A stretch of 64,000 nt of DNA from UBA12191 sp964422295 (GTDB taxonomy: Bacteria > Planctomycetota > UBA8108 > UBA1146), in assembly GCA_964422295.1 (NCBI GenBank), contig CAYRAM010000013.1:1-64000 (forward strand), read 5' to 3'. Below are positions 8,781-17,594 of this stretch, one piece after another. Position 1 is the first letter of the stretch. Every line of letters begins with the position of its first letter. The notes under the pieces are model-generated. The model ran no database searches. It was not told the DNA's origin and worked only from the letters and a program-made list of their open reading frames with translations. A program made the position numbers and the translations under genes.

Positions 8781-8858
8781 AGTGACGGACGCCCCCCCCG
8801 GTATTTTCCACTGATCGGGAAGCGGGACCTCAGAGTTTGCGCTCTGTCAGGTTCTGCT

Positions 8859-8910
8859 CTGTCACTCGATCTGTCACTCGATCTGTCACTCGATCTGTCA
8901 CTCGATCGTT
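8859..8910 (+). repeat. 12-bp tandem repeat (CTGTCACTCGAT) running into the scaffold gap
   Basis: Four consecutive near-perfect copies lie immediately before the run of Ns. The array may continue inside the gap. Confidence 0.85.
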
Positions 8911-8912
8911 GG

Positions 8913-9012
8913 NNNNNNNNNNNNNNNNNNNNNNNNNNNNNNNNNNNNNNNNNNNNNNNNNNNNNNNNNNNNNNNNNNNNNNNNNNNNNNNNNNNNNNNN
9001 NNNNNNNNNNNN
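8913..9012. other. Scaffold gap of exactly 100 N
   Basis: A 100-N run is the usual placeholder for a gap of unknown size. Different tandem repeats on its two sides suggest assembly failed in a larger repeat region, so sequence of unknown length is missing upstream of nrdJ. Confidence 0.95.
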
Positions 9013-9087
9013 AAAGAAGTGCTGTCGAGATCAAAGAAGTGCTGTCGAGATCAAAGAAGTGCTGTCGAGATCAAAGAAGTGCTGTCG
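9013..9087 (+). repeat. 20-bp tandem repeat (AAAGAAGTGCTGTCGAGATC)
   Basis: Three exact copies (9013-9032, 9033-9052, 9053-9072) and a partial fourth leave the scaffold gap. Two decayed relatives (GAAAGCAGTGCCGTCGTGG and after) follow up to about 9115. The array lies roughly 300 bases before the nrdJ start. Confidence 0.9.
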
Positions 9088-9381
9088 TGGGAAAGCAGTG
9101 CCGTCGTGGGAAAGACGACTCATACGTCGTTTTGAAGCAAAGAGTCTCAAAATGAGACGAGTAAACCTGCATCGCCATGTTGGCGGAACAGGCGGTCAGG
9201 AAGCAGGCTGCAGGAAAGAGCTCGGTCCAGGAGCAAAGGTTGCAACCCTTGCGTTCTGTTACTGAGAACAAGTGTGGAGCCTATGGGAACACCCGGCCGT
9301 CCCCGGTTCACTGCGGAGAGAACGAACGCAGAGAGAACCATGGACGAACATCCGGGTGAGGGAAGCTGAAAGAGGAACAGA

Positions 9382-12300
9382 TTGAAGATTCAACGTCGAT
9401 TCACCACTGATGGCATGAGCCCTTACGAGGGCATTCCGATGGCGCGTCGCCACTCCGAGATCCGCAATCCCGATGGAACCACCATTTTCCATCAGAAGGA
9501 CATCGTCGTCCCCGAATCTTGGAGTCAGGTCGCGACGGATGTCCTGGCGCAAAAGTACTTCCGCAAAGCGGGTGTGCCACAGTTGGATGATCACGGAAAT
9601 CCGAAGACCGATGAGAAGGGTGAAACCATTCTCGGTGGAGAGACCGATTGTCGACAAACTTTTGGTCGTCTCGCAGGATGCTGGACCCATTGGGGATTTG
9701 AAAACAAGTACTTCGACAGCAAGGAAGACGCTCGCGCATTTCACGACGAGCTCTGTTTCATGCTGGCAAATCAGATGTGCGCACCCAATTCACCCCAGTG
9801 GTTCAACACCGGTCTCCATTGGGCCTATGGCATCGATGGTCCACCCCAAGGCCACTTTTTCGTCGACCCTGCTTCCGGCGAGTTGAAAAAAGCGAACAGC
9901 GCTTATTCCAGGCCACAGCCTCACGCCTGTTTCATCCAAAGCATTCAGGATGATCTGGTCGGAGAAGGCGGCATCATGGATCTTTGGACCCGCGAAGCTC
10001 GCCTCTTCAAATATGGATCCGGAACCGGCTCCAACTTTTCTGCCCTTCGGGGGGAAGGGGAAGCCCTCTCCGGGGGAGGAAAATCCTCCGGCCTGATGTC
10101 ATTTCTGAAGATCGGCGATGCGGCTGCCGGAGCGATCAAGAGTGGCGGCACCACCCGCCGGGCAGCCAAAATGGTATGCCTCGATCTCGACCATCCAGAC
10201 ATCGAAAGTTTCATCACCTGGAAAACCCGGGAGGAACAAAAGGTCGCCGCTCTCGTCTCCGGCTCGAGAATGTGTGCGAAGCATCTCAAGGCGGTCCTCT
10301 CCGCTTGTCGCAGCGCAGGAGTCGAATCCGCCAATGTCGATCCCAAGAGTAACCCCGAATTGGCAAAAGCGATCCGGGCAGCCCGGGATGTCGCCGTCCC
10401 CGAGCCCGCGATCATGCGCGTGATCCAACTGGCAGACCAAGGGATCACCGGCATCGAGTTTGAAGAGTTTGACACCGGTTGGGAAAGCGAAGCCTACTCC
10501 ACCGTCAGCGGACAGAATGCCAACAACAGTATTCGGGTACCCAACTCCTTCTTTGAGGCCCTCGAACGCGATGGCCAGTGGGATCTGATCCGCCGTACCG
10601 ATGGTGAGATCATCAGGAGCATACCCGCACGCGAACTTTGGGATGAGATCAGTCGGGCAGCATGGTCCTGCGCTGACCCCGGGGTCCAATTCGATACCAC
10701 CATCAATGAGTGGCATACTTGCCCCAAGGATGGACGCATCAATGCTTCCAATCCCTGCTCCGAATACATGTTCCTCGACGATACGGCTTGCAACCTCGCT
10801 TCCCTCAACCTCGTCAAGTTTATGGGTGCCGATGGGCGATTCGACATCGAGTCTTTCCGCCATGCCACCCGGATCTGGACGATGGTTCTTGAGATCAGCG
10901 TCCTGATGGCCTCCTACCCCAGTGCTGAAATCGCCAAACTCTCCTACGAGTACCGCACACTGGGACTCGGATATGCCAATCTCGGCACTGTGCTGATGCG
11001 CCTGGGGTTGGCCTATGACAGTGAGGAGGGACGCGCATTCTGTGGAGCCGTCACTGCGATCCTGACCGGACAGTGTTACGCGACCAGCGCAGAGATGGCC
11101 GGTGAACTTGGGGCGTTCCCGGCGTTTGACAGAAACCGCGCAGGCATGCTTCGTGTCATGAGAAATCATCGCAGTGCAGCCCACGATGTTGCCGCCGATG
11201 AGTACGAAGGGCTCTCCATCCTTCCCACCCCCGTCAAAAACAAGTATTGCCCCGAAGAGTTGGTTGAGGCTGCCCGAGACTGCTGGGACGAGGCGGTCGC
11301 CTTGGGAGAGAACCACGGATATCGCAATGCGCAGGCAACGGTGATCGCTCCCACTGGAACCATCGGTCTCGTCATGGATTGTGATACCACCGGCATCGAG
11401 CCGGACTTTGCGTTGGTAAAGTTCAAAAAACTCGCCGGCGGGGGTTACTTCAAGATCATCAACCAAAGCCTCCCCCCCGCTCTCGACAAACTCGGCTACT
11501 CAGAGGAGCAGATCACTGCGATCACCAAGTACGCTGTCGGGCATGGCACCCTCCGCGGCGCACCGCACATCGATCACGACAATTTGCGCAAACTCGGCTT
11601 CGACGACGCCTCCATCGCCAAGATCGAATCTTCTCTCGAAAGCTCCTTCGATTTGCAATACGCGTTCAATGATTACCTTCTCGGGGAAAACTTCGCTGAA
11701 AAGACCCTCGGGCTGACCGGAGAAAAACTGAAACGTTGGAATTCCCAGCCACTCAGTGCGCTCGGGTTCAGTGACGATCAAATCACCGCCGCCAATGAAT
11801 ACGTCTGCGGAACCATGACCATCGAAGGAGCTCCCAAACTTCGAGATGAGCACTTGCCGATCTTTGATTGTGCAAATCGATGTGGTCGCAAGGGTGAACG
11901 CTTCATCCGTTCTGATGCCCACGTCCTCATGATGGCCGCAGCTCAACCGTTCATCTCCGGGGCCATCTCGAAGACGATCAACATGCCAAACGAAGCATCC
12001 ATCGACGACGTCCGCGAGTCCTATAACCTGGGCTGGAAATCGATGCTCAAGGCCGTTGCGCTCTACCGTGACGGCAGCAAGTTGTCGCAGCCTCTCTCCT
12101 CTTGGGGTGAGGAGTTCGACGAGGCAGAGTTGCCGGAAGCAACAACCAACATGCCGCAAAATCTCGAAAAGGTGGTGTATCGCTACCTCGCCCGTCGTCG
12201 CAGACTCCCTCACCGCCGCAGTGGTTACACCCAAAAAGCGATCGTCGGAGGCCACAAGGTTTACATTCGTACAGGGGAATACGAAGACGGAACCCTCGGC

Positions 12301-12876
12301 GAGATCTTCCTGGACATGCACAAAGAAGGCGCTGCGTTCCGAAGTCTCATGAATAACTTTGCCATCTGTGTCTCTCTGGGTCTGCAGCACGGGGTTCCAC
12401 TGGAGGAGTTCGTCGAGGCATTCACCTTTACCCGATTTGAACCAAACGGGCTTGTCTCAGGAAACCGCAGCATCAAGATGGCGACCAGCGTCCTCGACTA
12501 TATCTTCCGCGAACTCGCCATTAACTATCTTGGGCGTCACGATTTGGCTCAAGTGCAGGAAGACGATCTGCGTTCGAGCAGTCTCGGCGCCAACCCGCCG
12601 ACTCCGGAGTTTACCGACGAGGTTGAGCAGAAGGCTGGCTCATACCCGGGAGCCCCCGCTTCAACGACAAGTACCCGTTTTGTCAGCGGGGATATCGGGA
12701 TGGATCAGGGCGCCACTTCCACCGCCACCGAACAGGAAGTGCTTTCTGATCAAGATCTCGCCCGTGCAAAAGGATACACCGGGGACCCTTGCCCTGAATG
12801 CGGTTCACTGACGATGATTCGGAATGGCACTTGTCTTCGCTGCGATTCATGTGGGGCAACGACCGGTTGTTCATGA
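9382..12876 (+). CDS. nrdJ: Vitamin B12-dependent (class II) ribonucleotide reductase
   Basis: Reduces ribonucleotides to deoxyribonucleotides using adenosylcobalamin to make the thiyl radical, so it works with or without oxygen. The 1164-residue length fits the long class II form. Landmarks: NSPQWFNTGL (about 136-145), HACFIQS with the first redox Cys (about 183), the finger-loop NPCSEYMFLDDTACNLASLNL region (about 456-476), IAPTGTIG (about 655-662), and a C-terminal Cys-rich tail (CPECG, CLRCDSCG) that probably binds zinc and carries the regenerating Cys residues. The TTG at 9382 has AGAGGA five bases before it and gives the usual MKI-type start. It opens the plus-strand group containing dcd and a cobalamin adenosyltransferase. 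No cobalamin riboswitch was recognised upstream. Confidence 0.95.
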   Translation: MKIQRRFTTDGMSPYEGIPMARRHSEIRNPDGTTIFHQKDIVVPESWSQVATDVLAQKYFRKAGVPQLDDHGNPKTDEKGETILGGETDCRQTFGRLAGCWTHWGFENKYFDSKEDARAFHDELCFMLANQMCAPNSPQWFNTGLHWAYGIDGPPQGHFFVDPASGELKKANSAYSRPQPHACFIQSIQDDLVGEGGIMDLWTREARLFKYGSGTGSNFSALRGEGEALSGGGKSSGLMSFLKIGDAAAGAIKSGGTTRRAAKMVCLDLDHPDIESFITWKTREEQKVAALVSGSRMCAKHLKAVLSACRSAGVESANVDPKSNPELAKAIRAARDVAVPEPAIMRVIQLADQGITGIEFEEFDTGWESEAYSTVSGQNANNSIRVPNSFFEALERDGQWDLIRRTDGEIIRSIPARELWDEISRAAWSCADPGVQFDTTINEWHTCPKDGRINASNPCSEYMFLDDTACNLASLNLVKFMGADGRFDIESFRHATRIWTMVLEISVLMASYPSAEIAKLSYEYRTLGLGYANLGTVLMRLGLAYDSEEGRAFCGAVTAILTGQCYATSAEMAGELGAFPAFDRNRAGMLRVMRNHRSAAHDVAADEYEGLSILPTPVKNKYCPEELVEAARDCWDEAVALGENHGYRNAQATVIAPTGTIGLVMDCDTTGIEPDFALVKFKKLAGGGYFKIINQSLPPALDKLGYSEEQITAITKYAVGHGTLRGAPHIDHDNLRKLGFDDASIAKIESSLESSFDLQYAFNDYLLGENFAEKTLGLTGEKLKRWNSQPLSALGFSDDQITAANEYVCGTMTIEGAPKLRDEHLPIFDCANRCGRKGERFIRSDAHVLMMAAAQPFISGAISKTINMPNEASIDDVRESYNLGWKSMLKAVALYRDGSKLSQPLSSWGEEFDEAELPEATTNMPQNLEKVVYRYLARRRRLPHRRSGYTQKAIVGGHKVYIRTGEYEDGTLGEIFLDMHKEGAAFRSLMNNFAICVSLGLQHGVPLEEFVEAFTFTRFEPNGLVSGNRSIKMATSVLDYIFRELAINYLGRHDLAQVQEDDLRSSSLGANPPTPEFTDEVEQKAGSYPGAPASTTSTRFVSGDIGMDQGATSTATEQEVLSDQDLARAKGYTGDPCPECGSLTMIRNGTCLRCDSCGATTGCS

Positions 12877-12908
12877 TCTGCTCTGGGCAAGCATAGGAGA
12901 CTTGATTT

Positions 12909-12932
12909 CTGACTCGCTTTTATACGAGTCAG
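12909..12932 (+). other. Intercistronic hairpin between nrdJ and dcd
   Basis: CTGACTCG (12909-12916) and CGAGTCAG (12925-12932) form a perfect 8-bp stem with an eight-base T-rich loop. No T-run follows, so it is more likely an mRNA stability or processing hairpin than a strong terminator. Confidence 0.5.
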
Positions 12933-12971
12933 TCGAAACACCATTGACCGTCGATGAGGTGAGGAGACACC

Positions 12972-13553
12972 ATGAGTATCAAATCCGATCGCTGGATTCG
13001 CAGGATGGCCATCGAACATGAGATGATCGCACCATTTGCGGCTCAACAGGTCCGTGAAAGTGTCGACGCCTCCGGCCAGGTCGAAAGAGCGATTTCTTAC
13101 GGGGTCTCCAGTTATGGTTATGACCTTCGGGTAGCGGACGAGTTCAAGGTATTCACCAATGTCCACGGATCGGTCGTAGACCCAAAGCAGTTTGACGAGC
13201 GCTCCTTTGTCGACATTGAGACCGATTGCTGCATCATTCCTCCGAACTCATTCGCACTTGCCCGGAGCATCGAGTACTTCAAGATTCCCCGATCGGTACT
13301 GACCGTTTGTCTGGGCAAGTCAACCTATGCCCGGTGCGGGATCATCGTCAACGTGACTCCCTTTGAGCCCGAATGGGAGGGGCACGTCACCTTGGAGATT
13401 TCCAATACCACCCCACTCCCTGCAAAAGTTTACGCCAATGAGGGGTTGGCTCAGGTTCTCTTCTTTGAGAGCGATGAGGAGTGTGAAACTTCCTACGGTG
13501 ATCGGGGTGGCAAGTATCAGGGACAAACAGGGATCAATCCCCCCCGCATGTAA
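12972..13553 (+). CDS. dcd: dCTP deaminase
   Basis: Converts dCTP to dUTP (and ammonia) for thymidylate supply. The 193-residue protein carries the family core: SYGYDLRVADEF near residue 47, GKSTYARCGIIVNVTPFEPEWEGHVTLEISN at about 115-145 (split here as GKSTYARCG, then PEWEGHVTLEISN with the catalytic Glu), and the tail GKYQGQTGINPPRM. A GAGGAG site lies just upstream of the ATG. Position after nrdJ fits joint control of deoxynucleotide pools. The sequence does not show whether it is mono- or bifunctional. Confidence 0.95.
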   Translation: MSIKSDRWIRRMAIEHEMIAPFAAQQVRESVDASGQVERAISYGVSSYGYDLRVADEFKVFTNVHGSVVDPKQFDERSFVDIETDCCIIPPNSFALARSIEYFKIPRSVLTVCLGKSTYARCGIIVNVTPFEPEWEGHVTLEISNTTPLPAKVYANEGLAQVLFFESDEECETSYGDRGGKYQGQTGINPPRM

Positions 13554-13639
13554 TCGTCGGTTGGCCGCTGGATGGGTAGCCTCAACCAGAGGTGCCGCTT
13601 AGGATTGAATCTTGTGAAATCCTGATCCGGAGGTCAGAC

Positions 13640-14809
13640 TTGAATCATCCTGAGAGTGCCCACAAGTACAACCAGGGCTTTGAACCATCCTGTCTCGATG
13701 AGGGCGCTTGCCAGGAAATCCTCTCCAAGGCGCGATCGGGAGTTCGAATTTCTGTCGAGGACGCCCTCGCACTGGCTCTCCATGCGGATCGGGATGCTCT
13801 CTATTCCTGCGCCGACGCCATCCGGGCGGCGAAACACCCCGACGGCGTCGTGACCTACGTCGTCGACCGGAACATCAATTACAGCAACATCTGCACTTCG
13901 GTGTGTTCCTTTTGTGCCTTCTACAGAAAACCCGATGATCCGGAGGGGTATCTTCTCACTCTCGATGAGATCCACGCCAAGGTGGATGAGACGATCTCTC
14001 TGGGAGGAAGCGGCACGTTGATGCAAGGGGGGCTGCATCCGGATCTGCCGCTCAGTTGGTACACCAAGATGCTGAAAAGCATCAAGGATCGCCACCCCCA
14101 TTTTTACCTCCACTGCTTCTCACCCACAGAAATTCATGCGCTTACTTCGGTAACGGGGAAAAGTGCTGGAGAGATCCTGCGGGACTTGAAATCCGCAGGC
14201 CTGGATTCCATCCCCGGAGGCGGGGGAGAGATCCTTGTCGATGCCATTCGCAAACGACGCCGATCATCATGTGGGGCCGATGACTGGTTGGAGATCTCTG
14301 CCAAGGCTCACGAGGAGGGGATTCCCACAACCGCAACGATGATGATCGGTCTCGGCGAAACGGACTGGATGCGAGCAGAGCACCTCTTGAGGGTTCGCAA
14401 TGTCCAGGATCAAACCGGTGGATTCATCTCATTCATCCCTTGGACCTTTCAACCGGACAATACACCTCTGGGAAAGAAGATCACCGAGAGAGTCCCCGCT
14501 GAGGAGTACGCCCGCTGGTTGGCAGTATCGAGGATTTTCCTCGACAATATCGAAAATCTGCAAGTCTCTTGGCTCACAGTAGGGCTCGAGGAGGGTCGTC
14601 TGGGGCTTCACCGAGGTGCCAACGACCTCGGTTCGGTCATGATCGAGGAAAATGTCATCTCTGTCGCCGGCGCAAATCACGAGGCGACTGAAAACCTGCT
14701 CCGATCCACCATTGAAAAAGCGGGCTTCATACCAGGGCTTCGTAACGCCGGCTATCTCCGACTGAAGGACAGACCGGTTCCACAGATCTCGGGAAAGGTT
14801 TTGGATTGA
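13640..14809 (+). CDS. mqnC: Cyclic dehypoxanthinyl futalosine synthase (radical SAM)
   Basis: Radical SAM enzyme of the futalosine pathway for menaquinone, cyclising dehypoxanthine futalosine. The 4Fe-4S motif CTSVCSFC holds Cys85, Cys89 and Cys92 in this frame, followed by AFYRKPDDPEGY. The diagnostic MqnC segments GGGGEILVD, TATMMIGLGETD and GGFISFIPWTFQPDNT are all present. I place the start at TTG 13640 because GGAGG (13629-13633) is well spaced; an upstream GTG at 13592 is in frame but lacks one. The stop overlaps the next gene's TTG by four bases. No other mqn gene is in the window, so the pathway must be dispersed. Confidence 0.93.
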   Translation: MNHPESAHKYNQGFEPSCLDEGACQEILSKARSGVRISVEDALALALHADRDALYSCADAIRAAKHPDGVVTYVVDRNINYSNICTSVCSFCAFYRKPDDPEGYLLTLDEIHAKVDETISLGGSGTLMQGGLHPDLPLSWYTKMLKSIKDRHPHFYLHCFSPTEIHALTSVTGKSAGEILRDLKSAGLDSIPGGGGEILVDAIRKRRRSSCGADDWLEISAKAHEEGIPTTATMMIGLGETDWMRAEHLLRVRNVQDQTGGFISFIPWTFQPDNTPLGKKITERVPAEEYARWLAVSRIFLDNIENLQVSWLTVGLEEGRLGLHRGANDLGSVMIEENVISVAGANHEATENLLRSTIEKAGFIPGLRNAGYLRLKDRPVPQISGKVLD

Positions 14810-15603
14810 ACGAATACGCCCTCGATCCTCAGCTGACTCGCGATGAAACGACCGAAATGGTCGAAGGGCTTGTCTCCGGCTGGATCATTCCTGAAGAGGT
14901 CCCCCAGGGAATCAGTACCGTCATCTTGCCTGACTCCGAGTGTCCTGCAGGTGCACGATTCTGTGCCAGAGCACTCCACACTTTGGTACTGCGCTCCAGA
15001 CCCCGAACCCTGGTCGTGGTCGCTTCCGGTGCAGTCCCCCATCCTCGCATGCAATCGATGGGACAGGTGGATACTGCGATCGGTTCCTGCTCCATCGATG
15101 AACGGCTCTCTGCGCTTCTCGCCACTCAATTGGATGATCAACTTGAGGTAACGGCACGCATGGGAAGCCCACTGCCGACTCTGCAACGCCTGACGCCGCT
15201 CCTTTGCCAAGTCCTCGCTCCGGGCTGCCGTTTCATCCCCATTCTTGTTCCAGATCGTCAGTTTGACGCCCTATCCATGTTTAATCTGGGACAGAAATTG
15301 GGTGATGCCCTTTCCCAAGAACATGGTGCATGCGTGATCGCAGGCTTGAATTTGCCTGCTCGGGACAAATTGGGCTCCGTAGCAGACGTCACCGACGATG
15401 CGGGCATCATTCGTCACATTCTTGATCCCGATCCAAAGTTATTTTTGGATGCATCTCTCATGGCTCGCATTCATGATTTTGCACCCACTCTGATCGCGCT
15501 GGGTCACGCCCGTCAGCGCCAGGGCTTAAGTGGGTATTTGTTAGAGCATGGGGATTTGGGGACCGCAGATTCTACACGGGGAGCAGCATCCCTGGTTCTG
15601 TAG
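14806..15603 (+). CDS. Memo-family protein lacking the usual motifs
   Basis: The 265-residue protein resembles the Memo / AmmeMemoRadiSam-B fold: PRTLVVVASGAVPHPRM, DTAIGSCSIDERLSALLATQL, the pattern PTLQRLTPLLCQVLAPGCRFIPILV, and an ending TLIALGHARQRQGLSGYLLEHGDLG aligning with the family's SG-containing tail. The HAGY-type histidine at the N-terminus and the SSDLSHY-type segment are not seen (the latter position reads IAGLNLPARDK), so metal binding or catalysis may be lost or altered. It overlaps mqnC by four bases and precedes the adenosyltransferase by 18 bases. Function is unknown; the assignment rests on pattern, not a search. Confidence 0.55.
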   Translation: MNEYALDPQLTRDETTEMVEGLVSGWIIPEEVPQGISTVILPDSECPAGARFCARALHTLVLRSRPRTLVVVASGAVPHPRMQSMGQVDTAIGSCSIDERLSALLATQLDDQLEVTARMGSPLPTLQRLTPLLCQVLAPGCRFIPILVPDRQFDALSMFNLGQKLGDALSQEHGACVIAGLNLPARDKLGSVADVTDDAGIIRHILDPDPKLFLDASLMARIHDFAPTLIALGHARQRQGLSGYLLEHGDLGTADSTRGAASLVL

Positions 15604-15621
15604 GGATTCGGAGGAGATATC

Positions 15622-16221
15622 TTGAATTCAATAGTGACCGGCGGTGGTGACGAGGGAGACACTGGAGTATTGGGGTCCGGAAGGGTTCCAAAAAATCACT
15701 CCCGCATTGAAGCATACGGCAGTGTTGACGAACTGAATTCCGAAATAGGAGTGATCCTTGCTGCTGGAAACAAATCCCATGCAGCGGAAGGAAAGCAACT
15801 TCCAGAAAAAATCAGTCAGCAACTGCAGCAGGTCCAGTCCCTGCTCTTTGATTTGGGTACAGATCTTGCGCAACCTCGGTGTGGACAGAGCGACGGTCCA
15901 GAAACGAGGATCAGCTCCACCCACTCCGATCTTCTCACCCAATGGATCCATGATTGGGAATCGTCCCTGCCAGAATTGCGCCAATTCATTATTCCTGGTG
16001 GCTCATTCAATGCTGCGCTCTTGCACAGGGCGAGAACCATCTGCCGCAGGGCAGAGAGAAAAACCGTCCAATTCCTCAAAGATACCGACGAAGGTCACTC
16101 GGCCTTGGTTTTCCTCAACAGGTTATCCGACCTGTTCTTCGTCCACGCACGGGCAGCAAACCAGGCTGAAGGAATCGATGACGTTCCATGGATCTCGGAT
16201 CATTCTTCCTCGGGGAATTGA
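15622..16221 (+). CDS. pduO: Cob(I)alamin adenosyltransferase, PduO type
   Basis: Transfers the adenosyl group of ATP to cob(I)alamin, giving adenosylcobalamin. Family motifs: TGGGDEGDTGVLGSGRVPK near the start (ATP-binding), RIEAYGSVDELNSEIG at about 33-48, and FIIPGGSFNAALLHRARTICRRAERK at about 123-148, then FLNRLSDLFFVHARAAN. Length 199 residues is standard. The TTG start is preceded by GGAGGAG at good spacing. In the same gene run as nrdJ, which needs exactly this cofactor. It overlaps the convergent NYN gene by 22 bases at the 3' end. Confidence 0.93.
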   Translation: MNSIVTGGGDEGDTGVLGSGRVPKNHSRIEAYGSVDELNSEIGVILAAGNKSHAAEGKQLPEKISQQLQQVQSLLFDLGTDLAQPRCGQSDGPETRISSTHSDLLTQWIHDWESSLPELRQFIIPGGSFNAALLHRARTICRRAERKTVQFLKDTDEGHSALVFLNRLSDLFFVHARAANQAEGIDDVPWISDHSSSGN

Positions 16222-16694
16222 TCCAACCAGTAATTGATCTGATTTTTGCTTCGGGGAGCAGTTGGTTTTTCAGATTTTCTGTGCTGAACCACACCCCCAC
16301 CGGACTTGGACTGTTTCGCAAACACCCTGGAGCGGAACTCTGCGCAGGAACACCATTGAACGCGGCCTCCAGGGGACCTCTTGCCGATATCCTTGAAGTC
16401 ATCGGTGACGACCTGAATCTGACCTTGTGACTCATCCGAGCGTATCAGCGCCAAAATCAAATCATCGGCCGATTTTCCATGGGGAGCGATCAGAACCTCG
16501 ACCCCTGTTGCATCTTTGGGTCCATGTCCGGAGTCGAGGACCACTTGGAAACTATGCCCTGAACCGGAGACTTTCCCCAATTGGTCGCAGAGCATCGAGA
16601 CCGCAGAATCGAGACCACTTTCCTGCATGCGAGCTCTCAATTCTGAATCAGAATGGATCAGATTGTTTCCGTCGATGATCCAAAGCATGCTCAT
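16200..16694 (-). CDS. YacP-like NYN domain protein, predicted RNase
   Basis: A 164-residue protein beginning LWIIDGNNLIHSD, the DGNN motif of NYN/PIN-like metal-dependent RNases. VVLDSGHGPKD, GVEVLIAPHGKSADDLILALI (second acidic motif) and VVTDDFKDI (third) follow in family order. The C-terminal third is basic and low in complexity, likely flexible. RNA processing is the expected role, by analogy with YacP/Rae1; substrate unknown. The second ATG (16688) has AGGTG at better spacing than the first, so two residues may be trimmed. It follows the zinc-ribbon gene by five bases on the same strand. Confidence 0.75.
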   Translation of the reverse strand: MSMLWIIDGNNLIHSDSELRARMQESGLDSAVSMLCDQLGKVSGSGHSFQVVLDSGHGPKDATGVEVLIAPHGKSADDLILALIRSDESQGQIQVVTDDFKDIGKRSPGGRVQWCSCAEFRSRVFAKQSKSGGGVVQHRKSEKPTAPRSKNQINYWLDQFPEEE

Positions 16695-16699
16695 TCACC

Positions 16700-17008
16700 T
16701 CAGTCGAAGTCGAATATTGAAGGCGGCTTTTTATCGGGATCATCCTCCGCCTTTTTGAGGCCCTCCTCGAAGAGTTGATCCAATTTTTCGCCACGTCCTT
16801 CTTCCTTGGCCAATTCTTTCTCAAACTTTTCCTGAGCCCTATTTGGAGAAGAAACTGCATCCTCTACCGCAGATTCAAATGATCTCGGCTCACCATCCTC
16901 GGTGCTTTTGACGACGTGAAAGATCCTCTTTGCCCTCGGATCGATGGTCAATCTGCTGTCACAATGTGGGCAATCGACTTCAAAGAGCCCATCAGGACGA
17001 TTAGACAT
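16700..17008 (-). CDS. Small zinc-ribbon-like protein
   Basis: 102 residues, unrecognised. The N-terminus FEVDCPHCDSRLTIDP has one CxxC knuckle like the FmdB or zinc-ribbon start (PYxCPxCxxxL), followed by a highly charged helical stretch (ELAKEEGRGEKLDQLFEEGL) and a tail PSIFDFD. One CxxC alone would need a partner to hold zinc. It lies tightly between folE and the NYN gene, so it is probably expressed with them. Confidence 0.65.
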   Translation of the reverse strand: MSNRPDGLFEVDCPHCDSRLTIDPRAKRIFHVVKSTEDGEPRSFESAVEDAVSSPNRAQEKFEKELAKEEGRGEKLDQLFEEGLKKAEDDPDKKPPSIFDFD

Positions 17009-17016
17009 TATCCAAC

Positions 17017-17592
17017 CTACTTTCCGTAGATCAGGTTTAGCACCTCATTGCGAGTCGCCAGATTATCTCTCATCAACCCCCTCATAGCAGAAGTGGTCAT
17101 GATTCCGCCAGGTTTCTTTACGCCTCTCATGGTCATGCAGGTATGGGTCGCTTCAAGAACCACAGTCACGCCCTGGGGTTCCAATGCGCTGGAAATCAGA
17201 TCTGCAATCTGCATGGTGAGGCGCTCCTGAACTTGAGGGCGCTTCGCAAAATGGTCCACCGCCCGAGCAAGTTTCGATAATCCGACGATTTTACCCGAGG
17301 GAAGGTAAGCGACATGGGCCTTGCCGGTAAACGGCATTAAATGATGCTCGCAAAGGGAAACGAATGGGATGTCCTTGAGCAGTACGATCTCGTCATAGTT
17401 TTCCTCGAACACCGTACTCAATACATCAGAACTGTTTTCCCTCAAACCACCGAAAATTTCATCATACATGCGTGCAACCCGGTCCGGTGTATTGATGAGC
17501 CCATCGCGTGTCGGATCTTCGCCGACGCCTTCGAGGATCAATTTCACACCTTCCCGAATTTTCTCCGAATCGAACTCACCTTTTTCATTCAT
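17017..17592 (-). CDS. folE: GTP cyclohydrolase I
   Basis: Opens GTP to dihydroneopterin triphosphate, the first step of tetrahydrofolate (and queuosine-type) pathways. The zinc ligands are visible: CEHHLMPF gives Cys81 and His84, and THTCMTMRG gives Cys152. GLSKLARAVDHFAKRPQVQERL is the family's nucleotide-handling core. The 191-residue length is typical of the short bacterial form. ATG 17592 lies two bases after the stop of the TatD-like gene; a TTG at 17604 is also in frame. folK at 51.2 kb is a later step of the same pathway. Confidence 0.95.
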   Translation of the reverse strand: MNEKGEFDSEKIREGVKLILEGVGEDPTRDGLINTPDRVARMYDEIFGGLRENSSDVLSTVFEENYDEIVLLKDIPFVSLCEHHLMPFTGKAHVAYLPSGKIVGLSKLARAVDHFAKRPQVQERLTMQIADLISSALEPQGVTVVLEATHTCMTMRGVKKPGGIMTTSAMRGLMRDNLATRNEVLNLIYGK

Positions 17593-17594
17593 AA

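Larger units (their letters stand above)
7211..9381. other. 2.2-kb region without a credible protein gene
   Basis: No open frame here has a ribosome site, a recognisable family or sensible composition. It contains an inverted repeat just after the lipoprotein gene, a 16-bp tandem repeat array, a long stretch of nested hairpins (candidate RNA), a 12-bp tandem array, a 100-N gap and a 20-bp tandem array. No cobalamin riboswitch, tmRNA, SRP RNA or RNase P consensus was recognised, although nrdJ lies directly downstream. The promoter of nrdJ should be in the last few hundred bases. Confidence 0.7.

Noticed and set aside
7787..9087. CRISPR array
   Set aside because: Repeats of 12-20 bp are directly adjacent without unique spacers.
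8837..9265. Open frames crossing the Ns and adjacent repeats
   Set aside because: They translate tandem repeats and unknown bases; no ribosome site or family.
9100..9381. Cobalamin riboswitch before nrdJ
   Set aside because: Expected because of the B12-dependent enzyme, but the B12-box consensus was not found in 9013-9381; may lie in the gap.
10099..11466. A 455-codon frame opposite nrdJ
   Set aside because: It is the antisense shadow of a strongly conserved gene.
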